This document shows positions 7,233 through 15,586 of a stretch of DNA of 25,128 nt, one piece after another (the first letter of the stretch is position 1; every line of letters begins with the position of its first letter). This DNA is from Candidatus Nanopelagicales bacterium (GTDB lineage: Bacteria; Actinomycetota; Actinomycetes; S36-B12; UBA5976): contig JAIOWT010000006.1 of assembly GCA_021742025.1 (NCBI GenBank), forward strand, positions 1 through 25,128, read 5' to 3'. The notes under the pieces are model-generated. The model saw only the letters and a list, made by a program, of their open reading frames with translations. It was not told where the DNA came from and ran no database searches. Both the position numbers and the translations under genes were made by a program.

Positions 7233-7252
7233 GTTATGCTTTGATTTATAAC
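7233..7252 (+). promoter_or_regulatory. Inverted repeat overlapping the GntR -10 box
   Basis: GTTAT-N10-ATAAC is an inverted repeat with 5-bp arms in the divergent intergenic region. Its right arm is part of TATAAC (7247-7252), a good -10 box for the GntR gene, placing transcript start near 7259. A repressor bound here could control both directions, as autoregulated GntR proteins do. The arms are short, so chance cannot be excluded. Confidence 0.35.
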
Positions 7253-7278
7253 TTCTCAAACATTAGGGCCACTTCGAA

Positions 7279-7926
7279 ATGACTGATTTGCCACCCAAAG
7301 GCTCACTAACCTTTGAAGCCCTGACACTTCTTCGGGATGAAATCATTCAAGGCAAGATCCGTCCGAATGAAAGATTAATCGCAGTTGATTTGGCTGAACG
7401 ACTAAAGACCTCACGCACGCCAATTCGAGAAGCACTACAACTCCTGGAAGCGGAAGGCTTAGTAGTTGCTGCGAAACGTGGTTACGTAGTTCGGGAACAC
7501 ACTCGCGATGAGATCGTTGAGATTTATGAAGTCCGGGCGTCGCTTGAAGGTATGGCTGCTCGATTAACTGCTCAAAAAGTGGGAACCGCTGCTTATAAAG
7601 AAATTGAAAAGATCGGCGCTCATAAAGATTCTTTAATCACCTCAAATGATCGAGATTTGATTGTGGATCTAAACGATCAATTCCACGCCGCTATTTTCAC
7701 GGCTTGCGGTAACACTCGGTTAGAGCGAATCAATCGAAGTAACAGTAAGCACTTCTTTAACCATCGCATCGCTGAGATGTACACCAAAGAGGAGACCAAA
7801 CTATCGATCAAGGGTCACGCTGCGATCCTTAAGGCAATCAAGAATCATGACGCGGATGAAGCAGAATCAACAGCGCAACAACATGTATTTGATGCGTTAG
7901 AAGTAACGCTGTTAAAACTTCGTTAG
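7279..7926 (+). CDS. GntR-family transcriptional regulator, FCD (FadR/VanR) subfamily
   Basis: The 215-residue protein has an N-terminal winged helix (about 8-73) with the classic recognition segment ERLKTSRTPIREALQLLEAEGL. An all-helical FCD ligand domain (about 78-212) follows. Candidate metal ligands in the FCD pocket are D133 and H136 (LNDQFH), H180 (KGHAAIL) and H202 (QQHVF). FCD regulators usually bind organic acids and repress catabolic operons. It is divergent from the acyl-CoA dehydrogenase/kinase operon and convergent, with 1 nt between, with the SDR of the racemase operon, so it may control either or both. A weak AGGG lies 11 nt before the ATG. Confidence 0.9.
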   Translation: MTDLPPKGSLTFEALTLLRDEIIQGKIRPNERLIAVDLAERLKTSRTPIREALQLLEAEGLVVAAKRGYVVREHTRDEIVEIYEVRASLEGMAARLTAQKVGTAAYKEIEKIGAHKDSLITSNDRDLIVDLNDQFHAAIFTACGNTRLERINRSNSKHFFNHRIAEMYTKEETKLSIKGHAAILKAIKNHDADEAESTAQQHVFDALEVTLLKLR

Positions 7927-7927
7927 T

Positions 7928-8677
7928 TTAAGTGTTGCCGTTGATGGTGATACCGCCATCAACCGTGATTGTTTGACCGGTGATGTAACTAGAGTCAGCA
8001 GACATCAAGAACTTCACAACTGTTGCGATCTCATGTGGTTCAGCCAAACGCTTTTGTGGAATTCTGGAAGTGAGTGCAGCTTCGGAAAGGCGACCATCTT
8101 TGATACCGCCTGCGACCATTTCAGTGCGAGTCCAACCTGGCGCAACAGCATTGACTCGAATGTCTCGGTCTGCCCATTCCAAACCAAGGGTTCGAGTTAA
8201 ACCTTCTAATCCAGCCTTGGCTGCGGTGTATCCAGCACGGCCTGCGATGCCAACACTTCCAGCAATTGATCCGACGTTAACGATGGTGGCACCTTTAGCT
8301 TTCGCTAAGTCCTCAAAAGCAGCTTGACTGCATCTGAATACGCCACTGAGATCAGTATCGATAACTGTTTCCCAGTCAGCTTCACTTAGTACTTCTGACT
8401 CATTGCGAATGATTACACCGGCGCAGTTGATTAAGGAATCAAGTGAATCGAATTCACTGCGAACTTCTGCCAGCACTGCATCAATGGAAGCGCGATCTCG
8501 AACGTCCATAACTTTTCCGACAGCTTTGCCTGGTCCAGTGGTTAGGCCGGCAACTGCAGCATCGATTGCCTGGGCATCTCTACCGGTTATGACTATATTC
8601 CAGCCATCGCGCATTAGCTCTTGGCTAATTGCTAAGCCAATCCCTTTAGCGCCACCGGTAATCAGTGCAGTTTTCAT
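7928..8677 (-). CDS. Classical short-chain dehydrogenase/reductase
   Basis: The 249-residue protein has all classical SDR motifs: TGGAKGIG (7-14) for NAD(P), NCAG (84-87), and the catalytic S137, Y150 and K154 in GSIAG...GYTAAKAG. The C-terminal ITVDGGI is typical of FabG-like enzymes. The specific alcohol or ketone cannot be read from sequence. It is the last gene of a minus-strand operon, 6 nt after the DadA-like gene, so it is probably translated with it. A catabolic role is more likely than fatty acid synthesis, because no fab genes are near. Confidence 0.88.
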   Translation of the reverse strand: MKTALITGGAKGIGLAISQELMRDGWNIVITGRDAQAIDAAVAGLTTGPGKAVGKVMDVRDRASIDAVLAEVRSEFDSLDSLINCAGVIIRNESEVLSEADWETVIDTDLSGVFRCSQAAFEDLAKAKGATIVNVGSIAGSVGIAGRAGYTAAKAGLEGLTRTLGLEWADRDIRVNAVAPGWTRTEMVAGGIKDGRLSEAALTSRIPQKRLAEPHEIATVVKFLMSADSSYITGQTITVDGGITINGNT

Positions 8678-8683
8678 GCTGAA

Positions 8684-9943
8684 CTACTTGCGGTAAGTAC
8701 GAACAACAAATGGATCCATGGCAATTTCTGGCGTACGACCAGCAATGATGTCAACGATTGCAGCACTTGATCCACTTGCCATAGTCCATCCCATGTGACC
8801 GTGACCGGTGTTGTAATACAAGTTCTTGTGCTTCTTGCCCTTACCAATAATTGGTGGACCATCTGGAGTCATCGGACGCAAACCTGCAGTCATTGAACCG
8901 CCATCCCAATCAGCAGCATCTGGCCACAACTCTTTGGCAGTGCTGCGAATTGCTGCGAAGTCTTCTGGTTTGTGAGAAGCGTCAAATCCAGAGAACTGCG
9001 CAGTCGAAGACATGCGAAGTTGATCGCCCATTGGTGACCAAGCGACCAAAGTCTTCTCATCAACACCACCAAGTTCAGGCGCCTTTGATTTGTCTTTAAG
9101 GTCGAAAGTCATTGAGAAACCCTTGGCCGGGTAAACCGGAAGGTCTTGTCCAACTGTGCGAGAAAGCTTTGGACTCCAAACACCCATTGCTAGCACGTAG
9201 TTGTCAGCAGTCATCAAACCTTGATCGGTTTGTAATCCAGTGATGCGATCGCCATCTGCAACGAAAGATTTTGCGGTGACGCCAAGTTTGAACTCAACAC
9301 CTTTACTAATCAATAGTTCAGTTAGTTTGCGGGTAAACAATTCGGAGTTTCCGCTGCCATCATTAGGAGCATGAATAGCGCCAGCTAATTGAACTGTGGC
9401 ATTACCAAATGCGGGATCGACCGCAGCCAAACCCTTCATGTCTAACTGCTCGAGTTTTTGACCGTTGTCAGTTAACAACTTCATCTTGCCCATACCAAGT
9501 TCAAGTTCTGCGGCATCGCGGTACAAGTACAACAAACCCTTGTCCACGCCTTGGTAGTTTATACCTTCAGCTAAGGCAATTTCATCAAGTTTGGTTTGGC
9601 TGTAATCACACAAGTGCATTTTTGCCAAAGTATTTATTGCAGCGCGCTCAGTTGTGCACTCGCGCATGAACTGCAAACCCCACCAAAGAAAACGGGGATT
9701 CAAAGTTGGCTTCACTCGAATCGAAGTCTTTTCGCCGAACAAAGATTTAACTAACATCTTTGGTGCTGCAGGCGATGCCCAAGCAAAGCAATGGCCAGGC
9801 GCAATCAAACCTGCGTTAACTGCAGTAGCTTCTGCAGCAACTTTGGTTGCCTTATCGACAACTACAACTTCGTGACCTTCTTTAAACAGGTAGTAAGCAG
9901 TCGTAACTCCGACTACGCCACCGCCAACAACAATTGTGCGCAC
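8684..9943 (-). CDS. DadA-like D-amino-acid dehydrogenase (FAD)
   Basis: The 419-residue length matches DadA. It starts with MRTIVVGGGVVGVTTAYYL, the FAD dinucleotide-binding motif, then KVAAEATAVNAGLIAPGH, which parallels the ETSxANAGxIxPG segment of DadA. TAGLRPMTPDGPPIIG and NTGHGHMGWTMASGS near the C-terminus are the conserved DAO-family flavin/substrate region. DadA oxidises D-amino acids to 2-oxoacids and ammonia and passes electrons to quinones at the membrane. D-hydroxyproline dehydrogenases are close relatives, so the substrate is open. The GTG start at 9943 is supported by AGGAGA about 6 nt upstream. It lies between a racemase and an SDR, much like dadA with dadX, which suggests racemisation then oxidation. 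Confidence 0.85.
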   Translation of the reverse strand: MRTIVVGGGVVGVTTAYYLFKEGHEVVVVDKATKVAAEATAVNAGLIAPGHCFAWASPAAPKMLVKSLFGEKTSIRVKPTLNPRFLWWGLQFMRECTTERAAINTLAKMHLCDYSQTKLDEIALAEGINYQGVDKGLLYLYRDAAELELGMGKMKLLTDNGQKLEQLDMKGLAAVDPAFGNATVQLAGAIHAPNDGSGNSELFTRKLTELLISKGVEFKLGVTAKSFVADGDRITGLQTDQGLMTADNYVLAMGVWSPKLSRTVGQDLPVYPAKGFSMTFDLKDKSKAPELGGVDEKTLVAWSPMGDQLRMSSTAQFSGFDASHKPEDFAAIRSTAKELWPDAADWDGGSMTAGLRPMTPDGPPIIGKGKKHKNLYYNTGHGHMGWTMASGSSAAIVDIIAGRTPEIAMDPFVVRTYRK

Positions 9944-9978
9944 GAGAATCTCCTAGTGATTTAACTAACGACAGTCTT

Positions 9979-10713
9979 TCAGCAAATGCCCTGATAGTCA
10001 TGGGGAACGGTTGCGTTATAGACATAAGTTATGAAATTAGCCCAATCAAATACCGGCAGGCCAGTAGCTGCTTCAATTGCCTTGCTATACGGAGGCAAGT
10101 CACTGCACTCCAACATAAATGCCCGAATTTCTGGATCCCGCTTGATTGCGTCCTTTGCCGCTTGGACGGCTTCTGCTCGCATCGTGTCTTCATCGAGAGT
10201 TCCAAGTTCTTTCAAAATTACGTCATTGAAATGCGAATAGGTTTCCATGCCTTGAATTGTTAGGCGAGAGGTATCGGCAACACCTGCGCCAGCAAGTAGC
10301 TGGTCAGTCATTGACGCTGAGTTTGCAGTAAGTATTGCAATGTGATGTTGTTGACCATACATATTGAGCAACATTGGAAGTTGGATCAAGCTAGTTAAGA
10401 ACACTGGGATCTTTACTTGACTCGCAACCACTTCCTGGTAAGCGGCCATAAATCCGCAGTTGCCAGTAATCGCGCGAACACCTTCGGCTTCGAGTTTCTT
10501 TGCAGCATCAATCATGATCTGGGCATAGCTATCGCCATTTCCACGAAGCACGTCTGCGCCAGACACTCCCTTTACAGATTTGTATCGCACAGGAAAAGAG
10601 AAGGTTCCTGCGTTATTCAAATCACCTGGGATAAATGGAATGTGCCACTCGGCACAAAGCATTCCAATTGCGTACCCATAAGCAACTTGTCCCGCTCTAG
10701 CTTGATAGATCAT
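9979..10713 (-). CDS. Cofactor-independent racemase/isomerase of the Asp/Glu racemase superfamily
   Basis: The 244-residue protein has the two cysteines expected of the two-base racemase mechanism: C86 in ITGNCGFMA and C203 in MLECSDLPPYS, one in each half of the pseudo-symmetric fold. The family includes aspartate, glutamate and hydantoin racemases and maleate isomerase; this one is of the general 'aspartate/glutamate racemase family protein' type and its substrate is unknown. It is the first gene of a minus-strand operon, 35 nt before the DadA-like gene. GGGGAA sits 5-6 nt before ATG 10713. Its promoter region contains the 18-bp palindrome at 10756-10773, shared with the divergent dehydrogenase-complex operon. 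Confidence 0.85.
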   Translation of the reverse strand: MIYQARAGQVAYGYAIGMLCAEWHIPFIPGDLNNAGTFSFPVRYKSVKGVSGADVLRGNGDSYAQIMIDAAKKLEAEGVRAITGNCGFMAAYQEVVASQVKIPVFLTSLIQLPMLLNMYGQQHHIAILTANSASMTDQLLAGAGVADTSRLTIQGMETYSHFNDVILKELGTLDEDTMRAEAVQAAKDAIKRDPEIRAFMLECSDLPPYSKAIEAATGLPVFDWANFITYVYNATVPHDYQGIC

Positions 10714-10755
10714 TCAATTCCCCATGACTTTCAAGATTCCCGCGAATCTGCATAC

Positions 10756-10773
10756 ATTAGTGCATGCACTAAT
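10756..10773. promoter_or_regulatory. 18-bp perfect palindrome, probable operator between divergent operons
   Basis: ATTAGTGCATGCACTAAT is identical to its reverse complement. It sits in the 140-bp gap between the racemase start (10713) and the E1-alpha start (10854). A perfect 18-mer palindrome is rare by chance and typical of a dimeric regulator site. A GntR, Lrp or other family protein could bind; the FCD regulator at 7279 is the nearest candidate. No other copy was found in the window. Confidence 0.65.
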
Positions 10774-10853
10774 CATTCTTTGCCCAGAAAGTCCCTAAGT
10801 CAAGCCTGTTTTGCCACTTGCCAATGCTGGGCGCAGCGTGGAAGAGTGCAATC

Positions 10854-11939
10854 ATGAGCGAATCGCGGTTTTTACCGAACTTTGATTCGATTGCTCCATT
10901 CAATCGGCTGACAGATTCTGGAATCTTGGATTCTGGCGAATCTCCAATGTCAGATGAAGCAGTGCTTGAAGCCCTTCGCTACATGATGCTGACTCGAGTC
11001 TTTGATGACAAAGCCACCAGCATGCAACGCCAAGGCCGCTTTGGAACTTTCTCGTCAGTGCGTGGCCAAGAGGCATCAGTAGTAGGTGCAGCTTCAACGC
11101 TTGATCCAGCAAAAGATTGGATCGTTCCGCAGTACCGAGAGTTCCCAGCCCTGATTCGCCACGGTTACCCAATTGAAAACTTCGCACTTTATTTCATGGG
11201 TAATCCAAAAGGTGGCACGATTCCACCAAACGTAAACATGTTGCCAATGCAAATTTCACTAGCTGCGCAAATCCCGCAAGCAACCGGCTTGGCGTGGGGA
11301 CTAAAGATGCAAGGTGGTGACGGTGTTGTCATTACATTCTTTGGTGATGGCGCATCTTCGGAAGGCGACTTCCACGAAAGTTTGAACCTTGCCGGAATTA
11401 TGAAAGCTCCAGTAATTTTCTTTTTGCAAAACAATGGCTGGGCTATTTCAACACCACGCGAAAATCAAACCGCTGCTCGCTCATTTGCTGAACGTGCCAT
11501 TGGTTATGGCGTTGAAGGCGTAATGGTTGATGGCAACGATTTGCTTGCGGTGCATGAAGTAACTGCGCAAGCTGTTGCTAAAGCTCGCGCAGGTGGTGGA
11601 CCAACCTTGATCGAATCCGTAACTTACCGAACTGGTGCGCATAACACTGCTGATGATCCAACGCGATACATCGATCAACAAGAACTGGAAAAGTGGCAAC
11701 AGAAAGATCCAGTAGAGCGAATCAAGAACTACCTACGCAGCCGTGGAATCTGGAATGAAAATCTGGAACAAGAATTGTTAGACAGTTGCGCGGCTCAAAT
11801 TGATGCCGCAATGGAAATCGCCCGCAACACTCCACTTGCAACAAGTGATGCACTGTTTGATCACGTGTATGCCGAGCCACCGCAACGCATGTTGGATCAA
11901 AAGCGCGATTGGGCAAACCGAAACGGTGATGCCCAATGA
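10854..11939 (+). CDS. pdhA: 2-oxoacid (pyruvate-type) dehydrogenase E1 component, alpha subunit
   Basis: The 361-residue protein carries the thiamine diphosphate motif GDG (164-166) ... NN (193-194), within FFGDGASSEGDFHESLN and LQNNGWAIST. The segment IPPNVNMLPMQISLAAQIPQATG resembles the heterodimeric E1-alpha of Bacillus-type pyruvate dehydrogenase more than the HYG-containing branched-chain E1-alpha, but this class is hard to separate by eye. With E1-beta it decarboxylates the 2-oxoacid and acylates the E2 lipoyl group. ATG 10854 is chosen because GTGGAAGAG lies about 7 nt upstream; an in-frame TTG at 10818 has no support. It is the first gene of a coupled operon, overlapping the next gene by ATGA. 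Confidence 0.9.
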   Translation: MSESRFLPNFDSIAPFNRLTDSGILDSGESPMSDEAVLEALRYMMLTRVFDDKATSMQRQGRFGTFSSVRGQEASVVGAASTLDPAKDWIVPQYREFPALIRHGYPIENFALYFMGNPKGGTIPPNVNMLPMQISLAAQIPQATGLAWGLKMQGGDGVVITFFGDGASSEGDFHESLNLAGIMKAPVIFFLQNNGWAISTPRENQTAARSFAERAIGYGVEGVMVDGNDLLAVHEVTAQAVAKARAGGGPTLIESVTYRTGAHNTADDPTRYIDQQELEKWQQKDPVERIKNYLRSRGIWNENLEQELLDSCAAQIDAAMEIARNTPLATSDALFDHVYAEPPQRMLDQKRDWANRNGDAQ

Positions 11940-12919
11940 GTGAAAAGACAATGATCGAAGCAATTCGTGAATGCCTTGGCCAAGAAATGGAAGCAGACAA
12001 CCGAGTTGTTGTAATCGGTGAAGACGTTGGCGTTCTTGGTGGCGTATTCCGAGCTACCGATGGTTTGCAGGCTCGCTTTGGCAAACAGCGTGTTGTCGAC
12101 ATGCCACTCGCTGAAGGTGTGATTGTTGGTTCCGGAATCGGATTAGCAATGAGTGGCCTACGCCCAGTAATTGAATTGCAGTTCTTGGGTTTTGGTCACC
12201 AAGCGTTTCACCAAATCGGTCAGCAAGTTGCGCGCCTGCGTTACCGTTCGCAAGGCAGACATGCATTGCCGCTTGTTATTCGTTCTCCATTTGGTGGTGG
12301 CGTTCGCACTCCAGAACTTCACTCTGATGCGTTTGAAGCGTTCTATACCCACACACCTGGTCTAAAAGTTGTTGCGCCAGCAACGGCATATGATGCAAAA
12401 GGCTTGCTTGCAGCGGCAATGGAATCAGATGATCCCGTGCTTTATCTAGAACCGCTTAAGGGTTATCGCTTAACTAAAGATGAAGTGCCAGACGAGCGCT
12501 ACACAGTTCCGCTCGGAAAACTTCGAGTAGCTCGTTCCGGTGCAGATGTCACATTGATCGCTTGGTCTGCAGCCGTAAATGTTGCAGAACGTGCAGCTGA
12601 AGAACTTTCCGAACAAGGAATCAGCGTTGAAGTCCTTGATTTGCGTTCGTTGAATCCACTTGATGTAGATGGCATTGCAGAATCAGTTGCAAAGACTGGT
12701 CGGGTAGCGATTCTGCACGAAGCCCCACTTACTGGTGGTTTCGGTGGCGAGCTGGTAGCAACAATTCAGCAAGAATGCTTCTACAGTTTGGAAGCACCGA
12801 TCATTCGCATTTCGGCTCCTGATACTCCATACCCACTTGGTGGTGTTGAAGATCTTTACATTCCAGATGTTGATCGAGTTATCGCGGAAGTTGCAGCTTT
12901 GGCAAAGGCCTCTGCATGA
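11936..12919 (+). CDS. pdhB: 2-oxoacid dehydrogenase E1 component, beta subunit
   Basis: The 327-residue length is standard for E1-beta. It shows the family blocks VVVIGEDVGVLGGVFRAT, RVVDMPLAEGVIVGSGIGLA, GGGVRTPELHSDAFEAFY, TPGLKVVAPATAYDAKGLL and the C-terminal SLEAPIIRISAPDTPYPLG. The conserved His near the active site falls in the ELHSD block. The N-terminal half binds the thiamine cofactor with E1-alpha and the C-terminal transketolase domain contacts E2. Its ATG overlaps the E1-alpha stop (ATGA), and its own stop overlaps the E2 start the same way, giving fixed stoichiometry through translational coupling. Confidence 0.92.
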   Translation: MSEKTMIEAIRECLGQEMEADNRVVVIGEDVGVLGGVFRATDGLQARFGKQRVVDMPLAEGVIVGSGIGLAMSGLRPVIELQFLGFGHQAFHQIGQQVARLRYRSQGRHALPLVIRSPFGGGVRTPELHSDAFEAFYTHTPGLKVVAPATAYDAKGLLAAAMESDDPVLYLEPLKGYRLTKDEVPDERYTVPLGKLRVARSGADVTLIAWSAAVNVAERAAEELSEQGISVEVLDLRSLNPLDVDGIAESVAKTGRVAILHEAPLTGGFGGELVATIQQECFYSLEAPIIRISAPDTPYPLGGVEDLYIPDVDRVIAEVAALAKASA

Positions 12920-14127
12920 GCAACCTAATTGACTACAAACTTGCTGACGTTGGCGAGGGGATTGCAGAAGCCGAAGTAATCGAGTGGCTAGTCGCTGTTG
13001 GGGACAGCGTAAAAGAAGATCAGCCAGTAGTAGTAGTCGAAACTGACAAGTCACAAATTGAAATCCCAGCACCAGTAACCGGAATCGTGAAATCACTTGG
13101 TGCCAAAGTTGGTGACGTATTAGCTGTTGGTTCTAACTTGATGCAGATAGAAGCAACCGGTGCCATATCGAAAGACATTGCAGCGCATGCATCTGCGCCA
13201 GCTGTCGAAGTGAAACAAACTTCAAAATCTGCAACAAAACCAGCCCGGGCAACAAACGTACGCCCACTTGCTAGCCCAAGCACTCGAAAGCTTGCCGCAT
13301 CACTTGGCGCTGATCTTGGAGCAATTGTCGGATCAGGTCCAAACGGGCGAATCACTTCAGACGATGTCATAAATTCAAAGTCAGGGGCTAGCACTGCCTC
13401 ACCAACACCCGACAATTCACCAACAATCGCTCAAGCAGGCATTACTTTGATTCAGCTACGCGGCTTGCGTAGACAAATTGCGACCAGCATGTCGGAAGCC
13501 CTTCGAATTCCGCACATCACAGAATTCAAAGAAATTGATGCCACTGCACTAATGGCATTACGCAGTGAACTAGCACCACATTTTGAAAAAGAAGGAATGA
13601 AGTTCTCGGTAACACCACTCTTACTGCGTGCCTGTGTAATGGCTTTACAGAGTCATAAATCCTTTAATGCGCGCTTTGATTCCGAAATGGGCGAGATTCG
13701 TCAATACGACGACATCAACCTTGGATTTGCGACAGCTACTGAAGATGGCTTAATCGTTCCGGTTATGCGCAAAGCAAATGACTTCACAGTTGAGATGTTG
13801 GCCAAGCAAACTGAAGAACTTGCTGAACTTGCTAAGACCAGAAAAGCTACATCGGATCAACTTGGTGGTGGCACGTTTACGGTTACTAACTTTGGATCCT
13901 TTGGAACTTGGTTAGGTACGCCAATCATTAGACCACCTGAGGCTGCAATTGCTGGCTTTGGCCGAATTGCCGAAAAGGTAATTCCGGTTGATGGTGTACC
14001 TGCAGTTCGTATGGTTTTGCCAATCGTGGTTGCTGCAGATCACCGAATAAATGACGGTGCACACCTAGGCGCCTTCGTTAGTGACATTGCAAAACTTTTG
14101 CTTAACCCAGAATCTTTAGTGAAGTAG
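12916..14127 (+). CDS. pdhC: 2-oxoacid dehydrogenase E2, dihydrolipoyl acyltransferase
   Basis: The 403-residue protein has one N-terminal lipoyl domain (about 3-80) with the lipoylated K45 in VVVETDKSQIEIPA. An Ala/Ser/Thr-rich linker leads to an E1/E3-binding domain (about 116-152, RPLASPSTRKLAASLG ... GRITSDDV), then a second linker and the catalytic acyltransferase domain (about 178-403). The active-site motif HRINDG (H376, D380) is present. It transfers the acyl group from lipoamide to CoA. A single lipoyl domain is common in Gram-positive PDH and branched-chain complexes, while actinobacterial SucB-type or AceF E2 proteins often have more. The start overlaps the E1-beta stop by 4 nt. 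Confidence 0.92.
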   Translation: MSNLIDYKLADVGEGIAEAEVIEWLVAVGDSVKEDQPVVVVETDKSQIEIPAPVTGIVKSLGAKVGDVLAVGSNLMQIEATGAISKDIAAHASAPAVEVKQTSKSATKPARATNVRPLASPSTRKLAASLGADLGAIVGSGPNGRITSDDVINSKSGASTASPTPDNSPTIAQAGITLIQLRGLRRQIATSMSEALRIPHITEFKEIDATALMALRSELAPHFEKEGMKFSVTPLLLRACVMALQSHKSFNARFDSEMGEIRQYDDINLGFATATEDGLIVPVMRKANDFTVEMLAKQTEELAELAKTRKATSDQLGGGTFTVTNFGSFGTWLGTPIIRPPEAAIAGFGRIAEKVIPVDGVPAVRMVLPIVVAADHRINDGAHLGAFVSDIAKLLLNPESLVK

Positions 14128-14137
14128 GGCAGACGCT

Positions 14138-15565
14138 GTGGTTGTCGGAGAGATGCCGTCATCGGTTGACTTGTTGGTTATCGGCGGCGGACCTGGTGGT
14201 TACGTAGCTGCGATTGCTGCCGCCCAACTTGGTCGCCAAGTCGTATTGGTCGATGCCCAAGGTGAAGCTGGACTTGGTGGCGTTTGCGTAAATGTTGGCT
14301 GCATTCCTTCCAAGGCACTTATTGGATTGGCTCATGCAACCCATGACATTACTGGTTGGGGTAAGCGCGGACTAAAGGTAGCCGGTGAACCAACAGTAGA
14401 TATGAAGGAATTCCAAACTTGGAAAACTGAAGTCGTCACTGGCTTAAACGGTGGCGTGCGACAACTACTTAAAACTGCTGGGGTTGAAGTTCGTCAAGGC
14501 TTCTTTCGCTTCACTCGCAAAGATCAAGGCGTTTTGGAATTTGGTGACGCCCCACCAACCCACATTCAATTTAAGAATTGCATCATTGCAACTGGTTCTC
14601 GCCCAATGGTTATTCCAGGCTTGCCACGCGATGGAAAACGAATTCTCGATTCATCCGATGTTCTAGCTCTAGATGTATTGCCAAAATCCATTGCAGTAGT
14701 CGGCGGGGGATACATCGGAGTTGAACTAGGAACTGCACTGGCCCAACTTGGTTCCAAAGTTGTCATGATTGAAGCCGCTGAAAGATTACTTCCAGCTCTG
14801 CCATCGTCTTTAGTTGCACCAGTTGCCCGTCGTCTTGGCGAACTAGGTGTGGATGTTCGAATCAACACCAAGGTAGTCAGCGATAACGGAAAGTCTCTGA
14901 CTGTAACAACGGATGGTGTCGAGAGCGCCATCGATGTTGATTACGTTGTGGTTGCAATTGGTCGCACGCCAAACACAGATGACATCGGACTAGAAGTTAT
15001 TGGCATCAAGCCAAATGCCCGCGGCATCCTAGAAGTCGGCCCGGATCTTTTGGTCACGTCAAAGATTGCGGCAATCGGCGACATAACTCCAGGACCAGCG
15101 CTTGCTCACAAAGCTAGCGCAGAAGCTCACGTGGCAGCCGAAGTTTTAAGTGGTCATGATGCAAAGTTTGACCCGACGGCAATTCCAGCTGTTGTGTTCA
15201 GCGATCCAGAAATTGCAATGACCGGACTAACTGTTGAAGAAGCAAAAGAAGCGGGCTACCAAGCCCAAGCTGCAATGTTTCCAATGGCCGCTTCGGGTCG
15301 GGCTTACACACTTGGTGAGAAAGTCGGTTTTGCGCAACTAGTTCACACTCCAGAAGGCGTAGTCCTTGGTGCCCAAATTGTCGGACCTCATGCCTCGGAA
15401 TACATTGCTGAAGTCACGCTGGCAATCGAAATGGGCGCAAATCTGCAAGACTTAGCAGACACAATTCACCCTCATCCTTCTATGAGCGAAACCTTGCCAG
15501 AGGCCGCTCGAGTTGGTTTGGGATTTCCAATACATGTTTCACCAAAACGCCAACGCAACACCTAA
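14138..15565 (+). CDS. lpdA: Dihydrolipoyl dehydrogenase (E3)
   Basis: The 475-residue flavoprotein reoxidises dihydrolipoamide with NAD+. It contains the FAD motif LLVIGGGPGGYVAAIAAAQLG, the redox-active disulfide C50/C55 in GGVCVNVGCIPSKAL, the NAD motif AVVGGGYIGVELG, the second FAD contact ITSKIAAIGDI-like AIGDIT, and the C-terminal catalytic H446/E451 in HPHPSMSE. The start is GTG 14138: MVVGEMPSSVDLLVIGGG matches the N-terminus of Bacillus-type PDH E3 (MVVG...), and AGGG lies 8 nt upstream. ATG 14153 has GGAGAG directly abutting it, too close to serve as its SD. It is 10 nt after E2, so this is a dedicated E3. Confidence 0.93.
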   Translation: MVVGEMPSSVDLLVIGGGPGGYVAAIAAAQLGRQVVLVDAQGEAGLGGVCVNVGCIPSKALIGLAHATHDITGWGKRGLKVAGEPTVDMKEFQTWKTEVVTGLNGGVRQLLKTAGVEVRQGFFRFTRKDQGVLEFGDAPPTHIQFKNCIIATGSRPMVIPGLPRDGKRILDSSDVLALDVLPKSIAVVGGGYIGVELGTALAQLGSKVVMIEAAERLLPALPSSLVAPVARRLGELGVDVRINTKVVSDNGKSLTVTTDGVESAIDVDYVVVAIGRTPNTDDIGLEVIGIKPNARGILEVGPDLLVTSKIAAIGDITPGPALAHKASAEAHVAAEVLSGHDAKFDPTAIPAVVFSDPEIAMTGLTVEEAKEAGYQAQAAMFPMAASGRAYTLGEKVGFAQLVHTPEGVVLGAQIVGPHASEYIAEVTLAIEMGANLQDLADTIHPHPSMSETLPEAARVGLGFPIHVSPKRQRNT

Positions 15566-15586
15566 GAAGGGAAGTACGTTTTAACC

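Noticed and set aside
14153..14155. ATG as alternative start of the E3 gene
   Set aside because: Its GGAGAG directly abuts the codon, and the residues from GTG 14138 (MVVGE) match the N-terminus of Bacillus-type E3.
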